Of a DNA stretch of 47,360 nucleotides, positions 7,913 through 16,818 are shown one piece after another; positions within the stretch are counted from its first letter, which is position 1; every line of letters starts with the position of its first letter. A program made the position numbers and the translations under genes. This DNA is from an uncultured Bacteroidales bacterium. GTDB lineage: Bacteria; Bacteroidota; Bacteroidia; Bacteroidales; Paludibacteraceae. The DNA lies in assembly GCA_946626605.1 (NCBI GenBank), contig CAMOUL010000016.1:1-47360 (forward strand), in the 5' to 3' direction. A model generated the notes under the pieces. It saw nothing but the letters and a program-made list of their open reading frames with translations, ran no database searches and had not been told where the DNA came from.

Positions 7913-8676
7913 TGGTAAAGTTTAAAGTGGAAAGTTTAAAGTTTAGAGGACTTTGCCTGGCGGCAATACTCTTTTCTTGTCTCCATATTTTTGCGCAGAG
8001 TGCGTTCGATGAGGCGAATGCAGCTTACGCAGAAGGACGTTATGGTGAAGCGGCTGCGATGTATCAGTCGCTGTTAGACGAACAGCCCGATGCACAGGTA
8101 TATTATAACTTAGGCAATGCGTATTTCAAGCAGGGCGAGTTGGCGCAGTCTATCCTGGCTTACGAGCGGGCGTTGCGTCTGAATCCGAACGATAAGGATG
8201 CGAAGTATAACCTCGCTTTTGCGCAGAGCCGTATTACGGATAATATCACCGAGCAGGACTTTTTCCTGACGTCTTGGGCGCGTGCTATTCGTAACCAACT
8301 GAAGGAGCAGACCTGGTTGATTCTCTCGATCGGTCTTTTCCTGTTGACCTTGATAGGTATCTCGTTGTTCCTGCTGAACCGCACGACCTGGCTGCGTAAG
8401 ACGGCTTTCCATGTAGCATGGATCGCCCTACTCTTCTCGCTTATTGCCGGTCTGAATGCGCGTTCGCTGCATCAAAGAGATACCCTGCGCAATGAAGCTA
8501 TCATCACACAGGGTATCGTCAATGCGAAGTCCTCGCCTGACCGTTCAGGCACCGACCTCTTCACGCTTCACGAAGGCACGAAAGTAACCATTCGTGAAAC
8601 GATCGGGGAATGGGTTAACGTCCGCGTTGGCCGGAACGAGGGCTGGATCCGGTTGACTTGCCTTGAGAGGATCTAG
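7909..8676 (+). CDS. batE: BatE, TPR protein with SH3-like domain
   Basis: Last gene of the bat series, 255 residues. After a signal peptide (CLAAILFSCLHIFAQ) come TPR units (residues about 28-110), two transmembrane helices (about 128-180) and a C-terminal bacterial SH3 domain (NAKSSPDRSGTDLFTLHEGTKV, then GEWVNVRVGRNEGWI). The ATG at 7909 overlaps the batD stop. Residues 3-13 (VKFKVESLKFR) are encoded by a 7-bp array and precede the true hydrophobic leader; a later start is not available. The last 62 bp overlap, tail to tail, the lipoprotein gene on the other strand. Confidence 0.9.
   Translation: MMVKFKVESLKFRGLCLAAILFSCLHIFAQSAFDEANAAYAEGRYGEAAAMYQSLLDEQPDAQVYYNLGNAYFKQGELAQSILAYERALRLNPNDKDAKYNLAFAQSRITDNITEQDFFLTSWARAIRNQLKEQTWLILSIGLFLLTLIGISLFLLNRTTWLRKTAFHVAWIALLFSLIAGLNARSLHQRDTLRNEAIITQGIVNAKSSPDRSGTDLFTLHEGTKVTIRETIGEWVNVRVGRNEGWIRLTCLERI
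7917..7944. repeat. 7-bp tandem array at the batE start
   Basis: Units AAAGTTT, AAAGTGG, AAAGTTT, AAAGTTT start 5 nt after the batE ATG and encode KFKVESLKF. Confidence 0.85.
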
Positions 8677-9853
8677 TAGAAGTTCCGGAAGAACGGGTAG
8701 AAGATCCCGTTGAACGCGTGGACGTTCCGTTGGAACGAGTTGAGTTATTACTCTCACGCTTTACCGTAGAGGTACGACCTTTATCGTCGGTTGTTGTGAT
8801 CGTCGTGCGGGTCGTACCGCTTTTGTTTACGCGGGTCTGCACCGTCGTAGAAGGTTGACGCGTAGTACTACCTGAACGGGTGGAACTCTCGGTCTTCGTG
8901 GTCGTAGTCGTTGTGCTTTGCGAACGGGTAGAAGACGTCGCGGTCGTAGTCGTTGTGGTAGTCTCGTTTTTCTTATTCTCAGCCTCTACTTTGTTACGTA
9001 ACTGACCGGCATTGCGCACCGAAACACCGTTGGTGTTGGTGCTGGCATTACGGGTGATACGCTGCTCAAACGACTGCTCCGGATGCGAGGTCTGATAGTC
9101 ATGACGCGAATTCGAAGAGGTCATATGGCTGTAACCACTGTAATACGGAGCCGTCGGATAACTGCAGGTATGGCAGTAATGATGGTTCGTCATATACGTA
9201 TGTACATACGCCTGATAGTGGTTCAGATAAATTGGTTTGGGCTGCGTATAATACGAAGGCCAGTAGTTATAGTAATACGGCGACGACCAAGGACTATACG
9301 AGGCATGGCCGTACACTTCCCACATCGGTGGACGTTTGATGAACACCGGACGAACGATGTAGTTATAGCCATACAGATACGGATCTCCGATCACCTCCAC
9401 ATACAGTCTATCCGCAAGCCGCTCTGCTACGAGGGTAGCTACGTCTTGGAAAACAGAGGGCGCCAAACAAGCCTGAATCAGCAAAGTATGGTACGCACCG
9501 CTGCGTCCCTCTATCACGCGCAGATAGTCGATCCATCCGTCGCGGTTGAGGTCGAGATTATTGATCATATACCTACTGGAGTTGATGATCTGCTCGAACT
9601 CGCGCACACTGCGTGCCTCAGCGAAAGCCGCGGCTACCGCATTGAGGTCGAGATAGAAACAGAGGTCCTCGTTATACGAGGTAACATAGACCGTTGTGGT
9701 GGTCGTCACCTTGGGTGAAGGCGTTGTAACTCGTGTGGTATATTCGGTCCGAACCGGCACCATCACTTTATCCGTCGGAGCTACGGTCCAGATACTCGTC
9801 CAGCAACTCGTCATAGCCAGCACAGTAAGGGCCAATAATGCAAGTTTTTTCAT
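8615..9853 (-). CDS. Ser/Thr/Arg-rich lipoprotein with an EF-hand-like motif
   Basis: Predicted lipoprotein: the start at 9853 gives MKKLALLALTVLAMTSC, with a lipobox at Cys17. The conserved part (residues about 50-170) contains LDLNAVAAAFAEA, the calcium-loop-like LDLNRDGWIDYLRVIE, and QDVATLVAERLADRLYVEVIGD, a pattern I know from uncharacterised Bacteroidales proteins. A Tyr/Pro/Trp-rich middle follows. The last 110 residues are low-complexity Ser/Thr/Arg (repeated STRS), ending inside the batE coding region on the other strand. It lies 32 nt after infB with a short repeat between, so it is probably read through from the infB transcript. Function unknown; the basic tail may bind polysaccharide or nucleic acid (inference). 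Confidence 0.8.
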   Translation of the reverse strand: MKKLALLALTVLAMTSCWTSIWTVAPTDKVMVPVRTEYTTRVTTPSPKVTTTTTVYVTSYNEDLCFYLDLNAVAAAFAEARSVREFEQIINSSRYMINNLDLNRDGWIDYLRVIEGRSGAYHTLLIQACLAPSVFQDVATLVAERLADRLYVEVIGDPYLYGYNYIVRPVFIKRPPMWEVYGHASYSPWSSPYYYNYWPSYYTQPKPIYLNHYQAYVHTYMTNHHYCHTCSYPTAPYYSGYSHMTSSNSRHDYQTSHPEQSFEQRITRNASTNTNGVSVRNAGQLRNKVEAENKKNETTTTTTTATSSTRSQSTTTTTTKTESSTRSGSTTRQPSTTVQTRVNKSGTTRTTITTTDDKGRTSTVKRESNNSTRSNGTSTRSTGSSTRSSGTSTRSSQGKSTGSSPRSGQRGR

Positions 9854-9873
9854 ATCTTTACACATTAAATGCT

Positions 9874-9887
9874 AAACTTTAAACTTT
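9874..9887. repeat. 7-bp repeat at the infB stop
   Basis: Two exact AAACTTT units (AAAGTTT on the coding strand) lie over the infB stop codon on the minus strand, in the spacer to the lipoprotein gene. Same unit as at 7917 and 28752. Confidence 0.7.
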
Positions 9888-12540
9888 ACAAAGTCTTCGC
9901 TACTTCGATTTCTTCGAATGCCTCGAGGATATCGCCTTCTTTGAGGTCGTCATAAGCCTTGAGACTCAAGCCGCACTCGGTGTTGACACCGGCCTCTTTG
10001 ATATCATCTTTGACATGCTTGAGGGAGGCCAGTTCAGCGGTTTTGATGACGATACCATCACGGATGACACGTACCTTGTTACCGCGTTTGATCTTACCCT
10101 CACGCACAATACAGCCGGCGATCGTACCCACTTTGGAGATATGGAAAGTCTGCATCACTTCGAGTGTAGCTGTTACTTCTTCCTTCACCTCCGGCGAGAG
10201 CATACCTTCCATAGCTGCCTTCACCTCGTTGATGGCATCATAGATGATCGAGTAGATACGGATATCCACTTCTTCCGTCTCGGCCATCTTACGCGCAGAG
10301 CCCGTAGGACGAACGTTGAAGCCGACGATGATGGCATCCGAAGCCGCAGCTAACATGACATCGGAGTCCGAGATCGCACCCACAGCACCGTGGATGACAT
10401 TGACTTGGATATTCTCCGTGGAGAGTTTGAGCAGCGAGTCTTTGATGGCTTCGACCGAACCGTCCACATCGGCTTTGACGATGATATTGAGTTCCTTGAA
10501 GTCACCGATAGCCAGACGACGACCGATCTCTTCGAGACCGACGTGTTTCTTGGTACGGATAGACTGCTCGCGTTGAAGTTGCTCGCGTTTGTTCGCGATC
10601 TCGCGTGCCTCCTGTTCCGTCGGGATGACGTTAAATTCATCACCGGCCTGCGGTGCACCGTTGAGACCCAGGATCGAACAGGGTTCACCCGGACGTACCT
10701 CGTTGATACGCTGACCGCGTTCGTTGAACATGGCTTTGATACGACCGTGGAAAGTACCTGCCAGCACGATATCGCCCATATGGAGCGTACCGTCTTGCAC
10801 GAGCAGCGTCGCTACGTAGCCACGTCCCTTATCGAGCGAAGACTCGATGACTGAACCTTTGGCACGACGTTTCGGGTTAGCCTTGAGGTCGAGCATTTCA
10901 GCCTCCAGGAGCACTTTCTCAAGCAGTTCGTAAACACCAGTTCCTTTCTTGGCTGAGATCTCCTGGCATTGGTATTTACCACCCCAGTCCTCTACGAGGA
11001 TATTCATATTCGAGAGTTGCTCACGAATCTTATCGGGGTTCGCACCCGGCTTATCCACCTTGTTGATGGCGAATACCATCGGTACACCGGCAGCCTGCGC
11101 GTGGTTGATAGCCTCAACTGTCTGCGGCATGACGGCATCGTCGGCTGCGATGATGATGATCGCTATATCCGTCACTTTCGCACCACGTGCACGCATAGCC
11201 GTGAAGGCCGCGTGACCCGGGGTATCCAAGAAGGTGATATGTTGACCGTTCTTAAGTTTGACGTTGTAAGCACCTATGTGCTGGGTGATACCACCTGCCT
11301 CACCGGCGATCACGTTGGCATTACGGATGTGGTCGAGGAGCGAAGTCTTACCGTGGTCTACGTGACCCATGACGGTAACGATCGGGCAGCGCGGCTCTAC
11401 GTCTTCGTCGTTGACAACTTCATCGGCGTTGATCTCTTCTACCACGTGCGCGGCTACATATTCGGTCTGGAAGCCGAACTCTTCGGCCACGAGGTTGATA
11501 GTCTCTGCGTCAAGACGCTGGTTGATAGAAACGAAGAGGCCGAGCGACATACAGGTAGCGATGATCTTATTGACCGGCACGTTCATCATCACAGCCAGGT
11601 CATTGGCGGTCACGAACTCGGTGAGTTTGAGGATCTTGGATTGCTCCTGAGCCTCCATGATCTCGAGTTCATGCTTCTCACGCTCTTGCTCACGGCGTTC
11701 ACGTTTATACTTGGAAGTGTTGGATTTGTTTTGCTTCTGCTGGAGACGATTGAGGGTCTCTTTCAGAGCGCGATCCACCTCTTCTTGCGTCGCCTCACGG
11801 GGTTGTACCTTTTTGTTTTTCTTACCCGCCTGGTTACGCTTGTCATTCGGATCTACTTTCGCAGCGTTGTTCTTGATGCGCTCGCGTTTACGACGCTCTG
11901 CCGCAGCCGCCTGTTGCTCTTGCTGAGCCAGTTGACGTGCCTCGCGCTCTTTGCGCTTCTCCTCTTTGGATTTCTTAGCCGGACGTGTCGAAGTGTCGAT
12001 GGAGTTGAGGTCGATTTTGCCGAGCACTTTCGGTGCATTCTTCAGCTGCGGTTTACCGAGCGTGAAGATCTCCTGTTTAGGTTTCTCTTCTACGGGTTTC
12101 TCCACTTCTTTCGGTGCAGCCTTTGCTTGCTCAGCCTCTTTAGCGGCTTTTGCTGCTTCGGCAGCCGCAGCTTGTTCTGCAGCAGCTTTCTCTGCCGCAG
12201 CTTTCTCTGCCGCAGCTTTCTCTGCCGCAATGCGCTCCGCCTCCCGTTTGGCTTTCTCTTCCGCCTCTCGGGCAGCCGCTTCTTCTTTGGCTTTTTTCGC
12301 GGCCTCCGCAGCCGCTTTATCGGCTTCTTCGCGCGCCAGACGTTCCGCTGCCAGACGATCCGCTTCTATCTTCACCGCCATGTCTTTGTTAAACTCTTTG
12401 GCGAGCATGAGATAGAGATCGTCGTCGATACGTACGTTCGGGTCCGACTCTATGGAATGGCCGTTCTTCTCGCACCATGCAGTGAGAGTAGCCATACCGA
12501 TATTTAATTCTTTACAAGCTTTAATCAGTTTTATAGCCAT
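9886..12540 (-). CDS. infB: Translation initiation factor IF-2
   Basis: GTPase that brings initiator tRNA to the ribosome. The 884-residue protein has the short N-terminal helical module ([19 protein letters not shown]), a long Ala/Lys/Glu-rich linker (about 55-330) and the G domain from about residue 385 with [18 protein letters not shown] and NKVD, followed by domains II to IV ([34 protein letters not shown]). The linker includes a 15-bp triplicate encoding AAEKA units (about 12174-12230). It is the third gene of a rimP-nusA-infB operon and starts 45 nt after nusA. A 512-codon frame on the opposite strand is a shadow caused by the biased linker. Confidence 0.98.
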   Translation of the reverse strand: MAIKLIKACKELNIGMATLTAWCEKNGHSIESDPNVRIDDDLYLMLAKEFNKDMAVKIEADRLAAERLAREEADKAAAEAAKKAKEEAAAREAEEKAKREAERIAAEKAAAEKAAAEKAAAEQAAAAEAAKAAKEAEQAKAAPKEVEKPVEEKPKQEIFTLGKPQLKNAPKVLGKIDLNSIDTSTRPAKKSKEEKRKEREARQLAQQEQQAAAAERRKRERIKNNAAKVDPNDKRNQAGKKNKKVQPREATQEEVDRALKETLNRLQQKQNKSNTSKYKRERREQEREKHELEIMEAQEQSKILKLTEFVTANDLAVMMNVPVNKIIATCMSLGLFVSINQRLDAETINLVAEEFGFQTEYVAAHVVEEINADEVVNDEDVEPRCPIVTVMGHVDHGKTSLLDHIRNANVIAGEAGGITQHIGAYNVKLKNGQHITFLDTPGHAAFTAMRARGAKVTDIAIIIIAADDAVMPQTVEAINHAQAAGVPMVFAINKVDKPGANPDKIREQLSNMNILVEDWGGKYQCQEISAKKGTGVYELLEKVLLEAEMLDLKANPKRRAKGSVIESSLDKGRGYVATLLVQDGTLHMGDIVLAGTFHGRIKAMFNERGQRINEVRPGEPCSILGLNGAPQAGDEFNVIPTEQEAREIANKREQLQREQSIRTKKHVGLEEIGRRLAIGDFKELNIIVKADVDGSVEAIKDSLLKLSTENIQVNVIHGAVGAISDSDVMLAAASDAIIVGFNVRPTGSARKMAETEEVDIRIYSIIYDAINEVKAAMEGMLSPEVKEEVTATLEVMQTFHISKVGTIAGCIVREGKIKRGNKVRVIRDGIVIKTAELASLKHVKDDIKEAGVNTECGLSLKAYDDLKEGDILEAFEEIEVAKTL
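12174..12231. repeat. 15-bp tandem repeat inside infB
   Basis: Three near-identical 15-bp units (GCAGCTTTCTCTGCC on the + strand) encode repeated AAEKA in the IF-2 linker; probably a coding slippage expansion. Confidence 0.75.
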
Positions 12541-12585
12541 ATACCCTCGGCGTTGTTTATTCTCGTGCCGTGCGAGGGGATAAGG

Positions 12586-13845
12586 TTAGTCGTTTTCAAA
12601 TTCGGACGCCAAGATACGGAGTACATCGTCGATGGTCTCTTCCTCGAGGTCCGTTTGCTTGAGCAATTCTTCTTTACTCTTGCCCAGCACGTCCTTGGCC
12701 GTATCCAGACCGATTGCCTTGAAGGCATCAAGTACCCACTGATCGATCTCGTCATTGAATTCGTCGAGATAGATATCGTCGAGGTCTTGCTCGTTGATCT
12801 CACGGTAAACGTCGATCTGGTAGCCGGTCAGCATGCAAGCCAATTTGATGTTATATCCGCCCTTACCGATCGCGAGGCTCACCTCTTCGGGCTGGAGATA
12901 TACCTTGGCAGTCTTAGCCTCCTCATCGATCTCCATCGAAGAGATCTTAGCCGGAGCCAACGCACGCTGGATGTACAGTTTTACATTCGAGGTATAGTTG
13001 ATGACATCGATGTTCTCGTTACGCAGTTCGCGAACGATACCGTGAATACGTGCACCCTTTACACCGACGCAAGCGCCCACCGGATCGATACGCTCGTCGA
13101 AGGTCTCGACAGCTACTTTCGCACGCTCACCCGGGATGCGGGCAATGTTCTTAATGGAGATCAAGCCTTCCTTCACTTCCGGCACTTCCTGCTCGAAGAG
13201 ACGTTGCAGGAACAGCGGCGCTGTACGAGAGAGGATGATCTTCGGCGTTTGGTTTTTGTTATCCACCTGAACCACTACGGCGCGGACGATCTCGCCTTTG
13301 CGATAGAAATCGGTAGGAATCTGATTCTGCTTCGGCAGGTAGAGTTCATTACCTTCCTCGTCGAGCAGCAGCATCTCTTTCTTCCAAACCTGATAGAGTT
13401 CACCGGAAACAATTTGGCCGATCATCTCTTTGTACTTCTGGTAGAGGCTCTCTTTCTGGAGCTCCAGGATCTTCGAAGCCAGCGTCTGACGAAGGTTCAA
13501 AATCATACGACGACCGAAGGAAGCCATGTCCACTTTGTCGGTCACTTCCTCACCTACTTCGGCTTCGTCATCGAGCTTGAGCGCATCGCTGAGCGCAATC
13601 TGGGTGTCCGGATTCGCCACATCATCATCTTCCATCACCAGACGGTTACGATAGATCTCGAGGTCACCTTTGTCAGGGTTTACAATCACGTCATAGTTAG
13701 CAGCCGTGCCGTACATCTTCGTGATCACGCTGGTGAACGAGTCTTTGAGCACATTGATAAACGTCTGCTTGTCAATGCGTTTGAATTCGTTGAATTCTTG
13801 AAAAATGTCAATTAAGTTAATTGACTCCGGGTTTTTAGTTGCCAT
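12586..13845 (-). CDS. nusA: Transcription termination/antitermination factor NusA
   Basis: RNA polymerase-binding factor with an N-terminal domain (residues about 1-140), an S1 domain (about 150-215, GEIVRAVVVQVD), and KH1/KH2 domains (IARIPGERAKVAVE, DPVGACVGVKGARI, VSLAIGKGGYNIKLA). The C-terminal tail (about 350-419) has helix-hairpin-helix-like acidic sequence typical of Bacteroidota NusA. Length 419 is normal for the phylum. It lies 9 nt downstream of rimP, and the long opposite-strand frame (12553-13815) is a shadow. Confidence 0.97.
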   Translation of the reverse strand: MATKNPESINLIDIFQEFNEFKRIDKQTFINVLKDSFTSVITKMYGTAANYDVIVNPDKGDLEIYRNRLVMEDDDVANPDTQIALSDALKLDDEAEVGEEVTDKVDMASFGRRMILNLRQTLASKILELQKESLYQKYKEMIGQIVSGELYQVWKKEMLLLDEEGNELYLPKQNQIPTDFYRKGEIVRAVVVQVDNKNQTPKIILSRTAPLFLQRLFEQEVPEVKEGLISIKNIARIPGERAKVAVETFDERIDPVGACVGVKGARIHGIVRELRNENIDVINYTSNVKLYIQRALAPAKISSMEIDEEAKTAKVYLQPEEVSLAIGKGGYNIKLACMLTGYQIDVYREINEQDLDDIYLDEFNDEIDQWVLDAFKAIGLDTAKDVLGKSKEELLKQTDLEEETIDDVLRILASEFEND

Positions 13846-13854
13846 TTTTGTATA

Positions 13855-14316
13855 TTAAAATTTTAAATCATATTTCACATATTTGGGCTCATCGTACCGC
13901 CAGGTATGGGTAATGATGCGTGTCTCTTTGCGTTTTTTGCCTTCGAGAGCCACTTTCTCTTCGATATCCACGGAGAAGGTATCTTCATCCACGGATACGA
14001 GTTGTCCACGCAGTTTCTTGCCCTCCACGAGCACTTCGACATCGTGACCGAGGTTCTTCTGATACTGCATCTTGGTTTTAAACGGATCGGTAAGACTGAC
14101 AGAACCTACTTCAAGCGAATAATCCGGTTCTACGGCATCGAGTTTCTCAACCAGGAAGCGATTGAGTTCCGCACAAAAATCGACATCCACGCCAGTCAGG
14201 CGATCAACCTCCACGAGGATATCATTCCCCGCCGATACATTGAGCGTGATCAGTTCATACTCTGTACCCGAAAGGTACTCTTCAATCCAATTTTTCAGGT
14301 CTTCTTTGTTCAGCAT
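13855..14316 (-). CDS. rimP: Ribosome maturation factor RimP
   Basis: RimP (YhbC/DUF150 family) assists 30S subunit maturation. At 153 residues it has normal length, with the N-terminal alpha-beta domain (LITLNVSAGNDILVEVDRLTGVDVDFCAELNRFL), the central YSLEVGSVSLTDPF region (SPGLD-type motif in the family, here SVSLTD) and a C-terminal beta-barrel (GQLVSVDEDTFSVDIEEK). First gene of the rimP-nusA-infB operon, with its promoter at 14376-14409 and a stable leader hairpin at 14327-14365. Confidence 0.93.
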   Translation of the reverse strand: MLNKEDLKNWIEEYLSGTEYELITLNVSAGNDILVEVDRLTGVDVDFCAELNRFLVEKLDAVEPDYSLEVGSVSLTDPFKTKMQYQKNLGHDVEVLVEGKKLRGQLVSVDEDTFSVDIEEKVALEGKKRKETRIITHTWRYDEPKYVKYDLKF

Positions 14317-14326
14317 ATACGCATTT

Positions 14327-14366
14327 ATTTACGCGAGCGAGGGAACCTTTTCGGGTCCCCTCGTTC
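14327..14366 (-). promoter_or_regulatory. Leader hairpin upstream of rimP
   Basis: GAGCGAGGGAACC and GGTCCCCTCGTTC pair at 11 of 13 positions with one G.U, in the leader between the rimP promoter and ATG on the minus strand. Its position suggests control of the nusA-infB operon; NusA autoregulation is known in other bacteria, but its role here is inference. There is no U-run, so it is not a simple terminator. Confidence 0.55.
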
Positions 14367-14375
14367 ATTTTCGGC

Positions 14376-14409
14376 TGCAAAATTAATAATAATTTTTGAA
14401 TTGACCAAA
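14376..14409 (-). promoter_or_regulatory. Bacteroides-type promoter of rimP-nusA-infB
   Basis: On the minus strand, TTTG (complement of 14406-14409) and TAATTTTG (complement of 14378-14385) are separated by 20 nt, which fits the Bacteroidetes sigma-ABfr consensus. Transcription would start near 14371, about 55 nt before rimP. Confidence 0.75.
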
Positions 14410-14464
14410 TTTTGCCGCTATTTTTTTTGTATTTTTATGAATTTAATAATGAAAATTGCTGATT

Positions 14465-15289
14465 TTAGAGCGTTAACACCATTTTCTGATGGCTTATTCC
14501 GGCTTCCTGGAATGCTTCGCCAACCGCTTCAAAACCGAACTGCTCGTAGAATGAGACGACAGGAATTTGGGCATGGAGAGAGAGCTTTTTTGCACCCAGT
14601 TGACGCGCCACAGCGATGATTTGCTCCATGAGGTATCGTCCGTAGCCTTGTCCACGCTCTTTACTGAGCATCCGGCCTATGCGATAGGTGCCTTTTTCCG
14701 TATCCTTGAAGAGGCGGGCGTAGGCGATCACAATTCCTTTGCGGCGCAGAGAGAAGTGGGTTGCGCGATAGTCGATGTTATCCTGGTCGAGATAACAGAT
14801 CCGCTGTTCACAGAGGAAGACCTCGCAGCGGGCTTTGAGGATTTCGTACACTTCTGCTGCGGTAAGATCCGTGAAGGGTTTGATCTGCAGTTTGATTTCC
14901 TTTGGAAGGGTCATCGAAAGCGCGGCTTTACGACGACGGATAGAAGGTTTGGACTCCAGTTGCTCACGTACCATAGCGAATACATACTGACGCAAGGTGA
15001 TATAACGTTTGAGACGAGGCACGACAAGATAAGCCTGCCTGTTATGCTCGTTCATGCGTTCTTGCCACTGTTGCGCTTGCAGCGGGTCCGCCACAATACT
15101 ATTCACGACTGCGTTGATCTTACCGAAATTCTTGCGGTAGAAATTCTGCGCTTTAGTCGGAGGAACGCTACTGGGATGAAGGACGTAGGTTTGCTCTTCG
15201 CCATTCTTTCCGATACGATGCACTTCGTTGGATTGCTTGTCCAATTTGCCCCTTCTCCTGGAGCCGTCCGGAGTTATTACTTTCGCCAT
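14465..15289 (-). CDS. ElaA-like GNAT acetyltransferase with an unknown N-terminal domain
   Basis: Two-part protein of 274 residues. The start MAKVITPDG at 15289 is chosen because the promoter at 15319-15349 places transcription start near 15312, excluding the longer frame. Residues about 1-130 (SNEVHRIGKNGEEQTYVLHP, KAQNFYRKNFGKINAVVNSI) form a basic domain I do not recognise as an enzyme. Residues about 135-274 match the ElaA type of GNAT N-acetyltransferase: LKARCEVFLCEQ, YLDQDNID, AYARLF, GRGYGRYLMEQI-like acetyl-CoA loop (ERGQGYGRYLM), LHAQIPVVSFYEQFGF and GISHQKMVL. Substrate unknown. An ATG at the junction (MTLPKEI) could be the start of an ancestral stand-alone ElaA. Confidence 0.85.
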   Translation of the reverse strand: MAKVITPDGSRRRGKLDKQSNEVHRIGKNGEEQTYVLHPSSVPPTKAQNFYRKNFGKINAVVNSIVADPLQAQQWQERMNEHNRQAYLVVPRLKRYITLRQYVFAMVREQLESKPSIRRRKAALSMTLPKEIKLQIKPFTDLTAAEVYEILKARCEVFLCEQRICYLDQDNIDYRATHFSLRRKGIVIAYARLFKDTEKGTYRIGRMLSKERGQGYGRYLMEQIIAVARQLGAKKLSLHAQIPVVSFYEQFGFEAVGEAFQEAGISHQKMVLTL

Positions 15290-15318
15290 CTTTGTAATGA
15301 AGCCTTTCAAAAACGCCG

Positions 15319-15349
15319 CAAAGGTAGTACAAAAATTGCATACATGCAA
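15319..15349 (-). promoter_or_regulatory. Promoter of the ElaA-like gene
   Basis: Minus-strand TTG (complement of 15347-15349), 20 nt, TACCTTTG (complement of 15319-15326). Divergent from the + promoter at 15377-15407, with 27 bp between the -33 elements. Confidence 0.85.
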
Positions 15350-15376
15350 ATTTTGGGTGATTTTTTTGTCAAATTC

Positions 15377-15407
15377 TTGCATATATCAAAAAAAAGTAGT
15401 ACCTTTG
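15377..15407 (+). promoter_or_regulatory. Promoter of the secreted protein gene
   Basis: TTG (15377-15379), 20 nt including an A-tract, then TACCTTTG (15400-15407). Start expected near 15414, 15 nt before the ATG at 15429. Confidence 0.9.
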
Positions 15408-15428
15408 CACTCGCAAAGGTTTTGTTAC

Positions 15429-16814
15429 ATGAAAAAATTTATTGTTTTATTGGTTGCGACATGGATGGTCGCGGGGCTGCAAGCCCAAGTGGAGCCGCTT
15501 TTCAGCGAGACGTTTGATCGTTGTATTGATGCAGAGGATGAGAATTACGGTTACACCGGAGGTAATGACGAGCAGTGGGGCGGCGACATCGCCAAAGCCC
15601 AGGTGATCTACACGGACAACAAGAACGAGTGGGATTTTACATACTGCAACGGTGCGTACCAGTGTTTGAAAGTAGGTACGAGTTCCAAGCAAGGTGCGGC
15701 TTCTACGCCTGTTATTGCATGTACGGGTGAAGCGGTTTTGAGTTTCCGCGTAGCGCCGTGGGAAGGGGATTCGTTGTTTTACATCAGTATCAGCGGCGGT
15801 ACGACGACCGACCCGACGGCTTATGAGTTGGCTAAGCATAAATGGACCGATATCACCGTACGTATCAGCGATATCAAGGGAAGTTTGAAGATCACTTTCA
15901 GTTCGCTATACAAGCACCGTTTCTTCCTGGACGACGTGGTGGTAACACCTGCAGATCCGAATGCGGGAGCTATCCGTACGGATGTAGGCAGTATGTTGGA
16001 TTTCGGTCTGGTAGGCAAAAACTACAATTCGCAACAACGGACGATTGCCGTAACGGGTGCCAACCTGACGGGGAATATTAGTGCCACAATAGAGAACGAT
16101 GCAGATAACTTGTTCCGCGTGAGTGCTTCTTCGTTACCCGCCGAAGGCGGTGCGTTGACGATTACTTGCGTGAGCGGCGGTTCGGCAGACATGCACGGAG
16201 CGTTTCTGATGCTGCGCGGCAAGGACGCCAAGACGCAAGAGCAAGTGGAGAAACGCGTGACGCTGCTGGTTGAGGTTGCGACCGTTTCGTTAGAAGGCAG
16301 CGGTACAAAACCCGATCCGTTCACGGTGAATGATGTACACACGATAGCAGATTACAGTCTGGCGTGGAGCGGTACGTATTACTGGTGCACGGGGTATATC
16401 TTAGGCGGCGTGAAGCGCTACCAGGATCAATTCGACGGGATCAGTTACACGGATACACTGTCGCTTGTCTTGGCTACTACACCGGACGAGACGGATATGG
16501 ACAAGATCGTAACGGTTCAGATCAGTCACGATGCCCGGATGGCGCTGAACGTGAAGGATCATCCGGAGTTAATCGGCAAACGCGTGAAAGTGCAGGGATT
16601 GTTAGTGAACGACAAAGGCAATCCGCTGTACTTGGGTAAGGACGGTATTCGTAACGTGAGCACGGAGAGCCAATATGAGATTGAGGGAGACGAATCGTCC
16701 ATTGAGGTAGTTAAACAGGATGTAAGGGGTACGAAAGTGCTGCGCGAGGGAGTGCTGTATATCGAAAGGGACGGTTGCATATACACAATAACGGGTGAAA
16801 GAGTGAAAGAATGA
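15429..16814 (+). CDS. Secreted protein with DUF6359-like OB-fold region
   Basis: 461-residue secreted protein; the ATG at 15429 follows the promoter and opens a signal peptide (MKKFIVLLVATWMVAGLQA). Residues about 25-170 look like a carbohydrate-binding-type jelly roll (FSETFDRC, then FFLDDVVVTPAD). The middle is an Ig-like/choice-of-anchor segment (VGSMLDFGLVGKNYNSQQRTIAV). Residues about 300-420 (PFTVNDVHTIADYSLAWSGT, YYWCTGYILGGV, GKRVKVQGLL) resemble the OB-fold region annotated as DUF6359 in Bacteroidales. The last residues (LREGVLYIERDGCIYTITGERVK) resemble short C-terminal tails of Bacteroidales surface proteins. No catalytic motif is evident. The stop overlaps the next gene (ATGA). 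Confidence 0.8.
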   Translation: MKKFIVLLVATWMVAGLQAQVEPLFSETFDRCIDAEDENYGYTGGNDEQWGGDIAKAQVIYTDNKNEWDFTYCNGAYQCLKVGTSSKQGAASTPVIACTGEAVLSFRVAPWEGDSLFYISISGGTTTDPTAYELAKHKWTDITVRISDIKGSLKITFSSLYKHRFFLDDVVVTPADPNAGAIRTDVGSMLDFGLVGKNYNSQQRTIAVTGANLTGNISATIENDADNLFRVSASSLPAEGGALTITCVSGGSADMHGAFLMLRGKDAKTQEQVEKRVTLLVEVATVSLEGSGTKPDPFTVNDVHTIADYSLAWSGTYYWCTGYILGGVKRYQDQFDGISYTDTLSLVLATTPDETDMDKIVTVQISHDARMALNVKDHPELIGKRVKVQGLLVNDKGNPLYLGKDGIRNVSTESQYEIEGDESSIEVVKQDVRGTKVLREGVLYIERDGCIYTITGERVKE

Positions 16815-16818
16815 AAAT
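16795..16818. repeat. 8-bp tandem array at a stop/start overlap
   Basis: Units GTGAAAGA, GTGAAAGA, ATGAAAAT. The last unit supplies both the TGA stop of the secreted protein and the ATG (16811) of the dehydrogenase. Confidence 0.85.

Noticed and set aside
10969..12507. 512-codon open frame opposite infB
   Set aside because: It is antisense to the biased Ala/Lys/Glu linker and GTPase of IF-2; its product is a Leu/Phe/Arg-rich artefact with no domain.
12553..13815. 420-codon open frame opposite nusA
   Set aside because: The nusA frame has clear S1 and KH motifs; the antisense product has none.
14567..15517. 316-codon frame opposite the acetyltransferase
   Set aside because: It runs across both divergent promoters and lacks any recognisable motif.
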